9,655 bases of DNA from Thermoanaerobacterales bacterium (GTDB taxonomy: Bacteria > Bacillota > Thermosediminibacteria > Thermosediminibacterales > Tepidanaerobacteraceae), in assembly GCA_012841995.1 (NCBI GenBank), contig DUTQ01000338.1, forward strand, positions 1-9,655, read 5' to 3'. Numbering within the stretch: the first letter of the stretch is position 1; the number at the start of each line of letters is the position of its first letter. The notes under the pieces are model-generated. The model was not told where the DNA came from. It saw nothing but the letters and a program-made list of their open reading frames with translations, and did no database searches. Below, piece by piece: positions 5,413 through 9,655 of the stretch. The translations under genes and the position numbers were made by a program.

Positions 5413-7059
5413 TTGAGTATCAACGAAATCAGCGGTAAATTATTAAAAAAGGCAATTATGCATTCTGCCTTTTCGCTGAGAAAAAACAAAAAAATAGTAG
5501 ACGAGTTAAACGTTTTTCCCGTGCCAGATGGTGATACCGGAACAAACATGTCCCTTACCATGGATCAGGCATCAAAAGAGTTGAGTAAATTAAGTATAGA
5601 TAATTTAAAACAGGTAGCTGATACTGCTGCTTGGGGTTCATTAATGGGGGCCCGTGGCAATTCTGGGGTAATATTATCTCAACTTTTTAGAGGTTTTTCG
5701 CAAGGTGTTCCTTCACATAAGCAAAGCATGACTCCGTTGGAGTTTGCAATAGCTTATAAAAAGGGAGTTGAAGCTGCATACCACGCTGTTATGAGGCCAG
5801 TTGAAGGGACCATTTTAACTGTGGCAAGGGAAACTGCTGAAAAGATGTTAGCTGAAGCTAAACACTGTGATGATATGTTGACTGTTGTAAAAAACACTCT
5901 TTCATATGGAGAAGAAGTATTGGCTAAAACTCCAGACATGCTAGAGGCTTTAAAAGAAGCAAGAGTTGTAGATGCTGGAGGGAAAGGACTTATTATTTTA
6001 TTATCGGCATTTTTAGATGTATTAGAGAATCCAGATTTAAGCTTGAGCGAATATGAAGATATACAACAAGAAGATTTTAGTGTTGAAAAAACCGATCTAA
6101 AAGAACTGGAATATATATACTGTACTGAACTTTTTATAAACGGAAAAGCAATTAATATTGATTTATTAAAAAGTTATTTAGAAAAATTAGGGGATTCTTT
6201 AATTGTTGTTGGTATGGAAGATTTGGTAAAAGTACATGTTCACACTAATCACCCTGGTTTAGTTATGGAAAAAGCATTGGAGATGGGTGAATTATCAAAG
6301 ATTAAGGTTGACAATATGAGACTTCAACATCGTGAGATGATAGAAGATTTAAGTGAAGCTGTAGAGGAAAATCAAAAAGAGAACCAAGATATTTACGAAG
6401 AAAAAGAGCTGGGCATTATTGCAGTATCACAGGGTGAAGGTTTAAACGAAATATTTAAGAGTATGGGTGCTGAAATTATCCAAGGCGGACAAACCATGAA
6501 TCCTTCAACAGAAAGCATACTGCAGGCCGTAGAAAAACATGCATACAAAAATACAATAATCCTGCCAAACAATAAAAATATAATAATGACTGCAGAACAA
6601 GTTAAGCAAATTAGCAAGAAAAATATCTATGTTATACCTACTAAGTCAATACCTCAAGGGATTGCAGCCCTATTGGCGTTTAATCCTCTAATTTCAATCC
6701 AGGAGAATATAGATAATATGAACAAAGCGTTGAAAGGCGTAATTACAGGGGAAGTTACCTATGCAGTCAGAGATTCAAAAATTAACGGTACCTTGATAAA
6801 ACAAGGCGATATTTTAGGAATAAAGGATGGAAAATTGACCATAGTAAACAGTGATATGGAAAAAGTGTTGCTTGAACTAATAGAAAAAATGGTAGAAGAT
6901 AGGCAGGATGGAATAATAACTCTATATTATGGTCAAGAGGTTGCAAAAGATGATGTAGAAAAATTAAATCAAATATTGACAGATAAATACCCTGAATTTG
7001 ATGTAGAGTGTTATGATGGAGGCCAAAGCTTATATTATTATATAGTATCTGTAGAGTAA
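5413..7059 (+). CDS. fakA: Fatty acid kinase ATP-binding subunit FakA (YloV, DAK2/DhaL domain)
   Basis: Phosphorylates fatty acids that are held by a DegV-type FakB protein, producing acyl-phosphate for phospholipid synthesis. From TTG 5413 the product has 548 residues, typical for FakA. The N-terminal DhaL domain (about 1-200) shows NVFPVPDGDTGTNMS with D39 and D41 of the Mg-ATP site, then GARGNSGVILSQLFRGF at about 79-95, RPVEGTILTV, and VVDAGGKGLI. The middle domain includes VKVHVHTNHPG, and the C-terminal domain includes ILPNNKNIIMTAEQV. An ATG at 5395 would add six residues (MREVYI) that are a translated ribosome binding site. It starts 19 bases after asp23 and is followed closely by recG. 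No fakB (degV) gene lies in the window, so its partner must be elsewhere. Confidence 0.93.
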   Translation: MSINEISGKLLKKAIMHSAFSLRKNKKIVDELNVFPVPDGDTGTNMSLTMDQASKELSKLSIDNLKQVADTAAWGSLMGARGNSGVILSQLFRGFSQGVPSHKQSMTPLEFAIAYKKGVEAAYHAVMRPVEGTILTVARETAEKMLAEAKHCDDMLTVVKNTLSYGEEVLAKTPDMLEALKEARVVDAGGKGLIILLSAFLDVLENPDLSLSEYEDIQQEDFSVEKTDLKELEYIYCTELFINGKAINIDLLKSYLEKLGDSLIVVGMEDLVKVHVHTNHPGLVMEKALEMGELSKIKVDNMRLQHREMIEDLSEAVEENQKENQDIYEEKELGIIAVSQGEGLNEIFKSMGAEIIQGGQTMNPSTESILQAVEKHAYKNTIILPNNKNIIMTAEQVKQISKKNIYVIPTKSIPQGIAALLAFNPLISIQENIDNMNKALKGVITGEVTYAVRDSKINGTLIKQGDILGIKDGKLTIVNSDMEKVLLELIEKMVEDRQDGIITLYYGQEVAKDDVEKLNQILTDKYPEFDVECYDGGQSLYYYIVSVE

Positions 7060-7061
7060 AT

Positions 7062-7069
7062 GTGAGGTG
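7062..7069 (+). promoter_or_regulatory. Ribosome binding site that sets the recG start at TTG 7076
   Basis: GTGAGGTG ends 6 bases before TTG 7076. The in-frame GTG at 7067 is part of this site and therefore unlikely to be the initiator; TTG 7073 is too close. Confidence 0.7.
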
Positions 7070-7075
7070 CTTTTG

Positions 7076-9106
7076 TTGGATTTAACTTTAAGTCCACAAT
7101 ACATAAAAGGTGTAGGCCCTGCTAGGGCTTCTATGTTATCAAAGTTGGGGATAGAGACGATTGAAGACCTTTTGTTTTTTATTCCCAGGGATTACCTTGA
7201 TTTATCGCCCTTGAATTTTAAGCAGGCAAGTGAAGATAAGAAGGGTGCTTTCCCATGTATTGTTACTGGAGCTATTGAAGGAAGAAAAGCAAAGTCAGGA
7301 ATTTGGATTACAAAGATACCTATAACCGATGGTCAAAATAATGGTTATGCGGTTTTTTTTAATCAGCCATATTTAGCAAGGATTTTCCATAAGGACGATA
7401 GACTTTTATTAATTGGCAAAATGAATAAGAAATTCGGGGCTTTTGAAATAACTAATCCAGAATGGATTAAATTTGATAAAAATACTATATATGATTTTGA
7501 ACGAATATGTCCGATATATCCATTGACTAAAGGACTTTCACAAAAAATAATGCGCAATATTGTGAGACAAACTTTACAATATACATATAAAGTTGAGGAA
7601 ACTCTTCCAAAGCAAATACTTAAAGATTATGATTTAATGCCAATACAAGATGCGATTAAAAACGTTCATTTTCCAAAGAGTTTTGAAAGATTAAAGCAAG
7701 CCCGAAAGAGGATTGCCTTTGAAGAATTATTGTTATTTCAACTGGCAATGCTAACAACAAAACGCTATTTTTTTAATGAAAAAAGAATTAATCTCTACAA
7801 GAATTTAGTCTTGAAACCTTTTTTATCAGGTATTCCATTTAGTCTAACAGATGGTCAATTAAAAGTAATATGTCAAATAAAGAGAGATTTATCAAGTAAA
7901 CATAATATGAATAGATTGGTACAAGGTGATGTGGGGTCAGGGAAAACTGTAGTTGCATGTGCGGCTTTGTACCTTGCTGTTATAAATGGACTACAGGGTG
8001 CTATGATGGCTCCAACCGAAATACTTGCCGATCAACATTATGAAACAATTACAAGTTACCTTAAGCCACATTCTATTAAGGTAGATATTTTAAAGGGTTC
8101 AACGTCAGAAAAAGAACGACAGCGTATATTCAAAGATTTAAAAGAAGGTAAAACTCAAATATTAGTTGGTACACATGCCATAATCCAGGAAAATGTTGAA
8201 TTCCATAAATTGGGGATGGTAATAACTGATGAACAGCATAGGTTTGGAGTTAAACAGAGAGAAAAACTTGTTAAGAAGGGTCAATATCCGGATACTCTTG
8301 TAATGAGTGCAACCCCCATTCCAAGGACTATAGCACTAGTTCTCTATAGCGATTTAGATATTTCAACAATAGATACAATGCCTAAAGGGAGACAAAAAGT
8401 TCAAACATATGTTGTGGATAAAGCGATGAGAAGAAGAATTTATAATTTTATGGCTGAAGAGGTTAAAAAAGGCCATTTAGTTTATGTTGTATGTCCTTGC
8501 GTGGAAGAAAATGAGCTAAATATGGTAAATGTTCAAGACCATACCAAGATGCTTAAAAAAAGCTACCCTGAAATTAAAATAGAAGCTCTTCATGGTAAAA
8601 TGAAAGCTGAAGAAAAGGATAAAAAAATTAGTGATTTTATTTCAAAGAAAGTTCAGGTTCTTGTAACAACTACAGTAATCGAGGTTGGAGTAGATGTTCC
8701 CGAAGCTACTCTAATAATTGTAGAGAATGCCGAGAGATTTGGGCTTGCTCAATTGCATCAATTGAGGGGAAGAGTAGGTAGAAGCAACATCAGATCTTAT
8801 TGCATTTTGATTTCAGATTCCAAGGACAAAAATGCTAGGTCGAGATTAACATATTTAATGAAATGTCATAATGGCTTTGAAATAGCGCAGAAAGATCTTG
8901 AGATTAGGGGGCCAGGGGAGTTTTTAGGTGTAAAACAGCATGGATTTTTCGGATTTAAAATGGCTGAACTTACAAGAGATACGAAGTGGCTTGAGATAAC
9001 GAGGAACATATCTAAAGAAATTATCGAAAGAGGTTGTTTAGATAAGCCCGAATTCGGAAATTTAAAGAAAAAGTTATATAGAAAGTATGACTTACCTGAT
9101 TGTTGA
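7076..9106 (+). CDS. recG: ATP-dependent DNA helicase RecG
   Basis: Double-strand DNA translocase that reverses stalled replication forks and processes branched recombination intermediates. The product is 676 residues from TTG 7076, close to the family norm. The N-terminus carries YIKGVGPARASMLSKLGI, a helix-hairpin-helix-like piece, followed by the wedge/OB region, which contacts the fork. Helicase motifs, numbered from TTG 7076: Walker A GDVGSGKT at 284-291, MAPTEILADQH, GTHAIIQENV, DEQHRFG starting at 385, SATPIPRT at 411-418, CPCVEENE, and TTTVIEVGVDVPEAT with QLRGRVGRS. The C-terminal GPGEFLG-x-KQHGF is diagnostic for RecG. It is the last gene of the asp23-fakA-recG run and is followed by a strong terminator. 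Confidence 0.97.
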   Translation: MDLTLSPQYIKGVGPARASMLSKLGIETIEDLLFFIPRDYLDLSPLNFKQASEDKKGAFPCIVTGAIEGRKAKSGIWITKIPITDGQNNGYAVFFNQPYLARIFHKDDRLLLIGKMNKKFGAFEITNPEWIKFDKNTIYDFERICPIYPLTKGLSQKIMRNIVRQTLQYTYKVEETLPKQILKDYDLMPIQDAIKNVHFPKSFERLKQARKRIAFEELLLFQLAMLTTKRYFFNEKRINLYKNLVLKPFLSGIPFSLTDGQLKVICQIKRDLSSKHNMNRLVQGDVGSGKTVVACAALYLAVINGLQGAMMAPTEILADQHYETITSYLKPHSIKVDILKGSTSEKERQRIFKDLKEGKTQILVGTHAIIQENVEFHKLGMVITDEQHRFGVKQREKLVKKGQYPDTLVMSATPIPRTIALVLYSDLDISTIDTMPKGRQKVQTYVVDKAMRRRIYNFMAEEVKKGHLVYVVCPCVEENELNMVNVQDHTKMLKKSYPEIKIEALHGKMKAEEKDKKISDFISKKVQVLVTTTVIEVGVDVPEATLIIVENAERFGLAQLHQLRGRVGRSNIRSYCILISDSKDKNARSRLTYLMKCHNGFEIAQKDLEIRGPGEFLGVKQHGFFGFKMAELTRDTKWLEITRNISKEIIERGCLDKPEFGNLKKKLYRKYDLPDC

Positions 9107-9114
9107 CGGTTAAT

Positions 9115-9163
9115 AAAAAACCTTAATTCAGCTAAAAAAACTGAATCTGAATTAAGGTTTTTT
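9115..9163 (+). terminator. Strong intrinsic terminator after recG
   Basis: A perfect 17-bp stem pairs 9115-9131 with 9147-9163 around a 15-base loop, ending in six T plus CTTTT. Because the stem begins with six A, the reverse strand also ends in T and could terminate there too. The loop repeats CTGAAT (9141-9146) next to the stem's own CTGAAT (9147-9152), so a shorter alternative stem ATTCAG/CTGAAT is possible. Confidence 0.92.
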
Positions 9164-9222
9164 CTTTTAAAATAAATATATTTTTTACGTTACAGCCATT
9201 GGATTTTAATACATATTGTTCT

Positions 9223-9252
9223 AGTATACAGTCGTTTACTTAGGTTATGCTA
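9223..9252 (+). promoter_or_regulatory. Candidate sigma-G (forespore) promoter of the SASP gene
   Basis: AGTATA (9223-9228) and TATGCTA (9246-9252) are 17 bases apart. They fit the Bacillus sigma-G pattern as I recall it (TGHATR and CATWHTA) at 5 of 6 and 5 of 7 positions. The predicted start, near 9259, would leave a leader of about 28 bases. Alpha/beta SASP genes are normally read by sigma-G, which supports the reading, but the match is not exact. Confidence 0.4.
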
Positions 9253-9267
9253 TTATTACAAACATTA

Positions 9268-9278
9268 AAAGGAGGTGA
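9268..9278 (+). promoter_or_regulatory. Ribosome binding site that sets the SASP start at ATG 9287
   Basis: AAAGGAGGTGA is a full-strength site 8 bases before ATG 9287. The in-frame GTG at 9275 lies inside it and is not the initiator. Confidence 0.88.
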
Positions 9279-9286
9279 AGACAAAA

Positions 9287-9511
9287 ATGGCATTAGGTCA
9301 AAAAAGGAATAAACTTGTGGTACCTGAATCTCATAAAGCAATGGAGCAGTTTAAAATGGAAGTTGCAAAAGAGATTGGCATTCAAGCTCCAGCTGATGGC
9401 TATTGGGGTAACTATGCCTCAAGAGATAATGGAGCAGTAGGTGGCCATATGGTTCGCAAGATGATTGAAGATTATGAGAGACGCTTGAGTGGTAAAACTC
9501 CAACTCAATAA
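9287..9511 (+). CDS. Alpha/beta-type small acid-soluble spore protein (SASP)
   Basis: A 74-residue DNA-coating protein of dormant spores that protects DNA from UV, heat and chemicals and is broken down by the GPR protease at germination. The two family signatures are visible: KMEVAKEIGIQ at 23-33, where GPR is expected to cut between E29 and I30, and RDNGAVGGHMVRKMIEDY at 46-63, the DNA-binding helix-turn segment. The stretch GYWGNYAS between them (38-45) differs from B. subtilis SspA-type proteins and suggests a clostridial subclass. It stands alone between two terminators, with its own candidate sigma-G promoter, so it is likely expressed only in the forespore. Confidence 0.95.
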   Translation: MALGQKRNKLVVPESHKAMEQFKMEVAKEIGIQAPADGYWGNYASRDNGAVGGHMVRKMIEDYERRLSGKTPTQ

Positions 9512-9519
9512 CAATAAAT

Positions 9520-9554
9520 AAGAGAACAGGCTGATTATAGTCTGTTCTTTTTTA
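9520..9554 (+). terminator. Intrinsic terminator after the SASP gene
   Basis: AGAACAGGCT (9523-9532) pairs with AGTCTGTTCT (9539-9548), a 10-bp stem with one G-U pair and a 6-base loop, followed by a run of T. It begins 11 bases after the SASP stop codon. Confidence 0.88.
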
Positions 9555-9571
9555 TTGTTTAAATCAAAAAC

Positions 9572-9599
9572 ATGCCGGCAGTTTAAATGCTGCCGGCAT
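9572..9599. other. GC-rich perfect hairpin, possible minus-strand terminator or RNA element
   Basis: ATGCCGGCAG (9572-9581) pairs perfectly with CTGCCGGCAT (9590-9599) around the loop TTTAAATG. It is far more GC-rich than its surroundings. On the plus strand it is followed by TGGGAGAGG, not a T-run, so it is not a normal plus-strand terminator. On the minus strand it is followed by GTTTTTG, so it could end a convergent gene beyond the right edge. It could also be a structured leader of whatever starts at 9629. Confidence 0.7.
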
Positions 9600-9628
9600 T
9601 GGGAGAGGAGAAACCGGAGGAAGAGCTT

Positions 9629-9655
9629 ATGGGGAAAGTTTATTTACATTACATA
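9629..9655 (+). CDS. Possible start of a gene cut by the window edge
   Basis: ATG 9629 is preceded by CCGGAGGAA (9614-9622), a good ribosome binding site with about 7 bases of spacing. The frame stays open for the nine visible codons (MGKVYLHYI). This is too short to identify. It does not look like the start of RsmD or CoaD, which often follow recG in relatives. It could also be chance inside a purine-rich noncoding repeat. Confidence 0.25.

Overview
The window looks like a piece of chromosome from an endospore-forming, low-GC Firmicute, most likely of class Clostridia. The case rests on A+T-rich DNA with strong GGAGG-type ribosome binding sites, a PASTA-type PrkC kinase next to its PrpC phosphatase, a SpoVM spore-coat anchor peptide, and an alpha/beta-type small acid-soluble spore protein (SASP). 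The gene order follows the well-known Bacillus subtilis/Clostridia block rlmN - prpC - prkC - (rsgA) - rpe - (thiN) - spoVM - rpmB(-) - asp23/yloU - fakA/yloV - recG. Here the bracketed rsgA and thiN are absent, and the serine dehydratase genes found between yloV and recG in B. subtilis are also absent.

Layout: bases 1-134 are an inverted, folded-back copy of the 5' part of rlmN; a perfect 77-bp inverted repeat (1-77 / 135-211) flanks a 57-base loop. This looks like a contig-end chimera rather than biology. The rest of rlmN (135-932) is followed closely by prpC (937-1668) and prkC (about 1690-3582), then after 75 bases by rpe (3658-4311). A 52-residue membrane protein gene (4423-4581) then abuts spoVM (4593-4676, 27 residues). 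A hairpin terminator separates spoVM from the convergent rpmB (4914-4726, minus strand). A divergent promoter region leads into asp23 - fakA - recG (5040-9106), three genes that all appear to start with TTG. A strong terminator closes that operon. A separate SASP gene (9287-9511) follows with its own candidate forespore promoter and terminator. The last 85 bases hold a GC-rich hairpin and a possible gene start cut by the window edge.

How the genes relate: PrpC and PrkC form a reversible Ser/Thr phosphorylation pair whose PASTA domains sense cell-wall fragments. RlmN, L28 and (in relatives) RsgA concern the ribosome. Rpe serves the pentose phosphate pathway. FakA phosphorylates fatty acids, and Asp23/YloU is its usual neighbour. 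RecG repairs and restarts replication forks. SpoVM and the SASP are sporulation genes embedded in this housekeeping block.

The least explained parts are the small membrane protein coupled to spoVM and the structured purine-rich tail at the right end. No mobile element, CRISPR array, tRNA or rRNA was seen, and there is no evidence of a new multi-gene system here.
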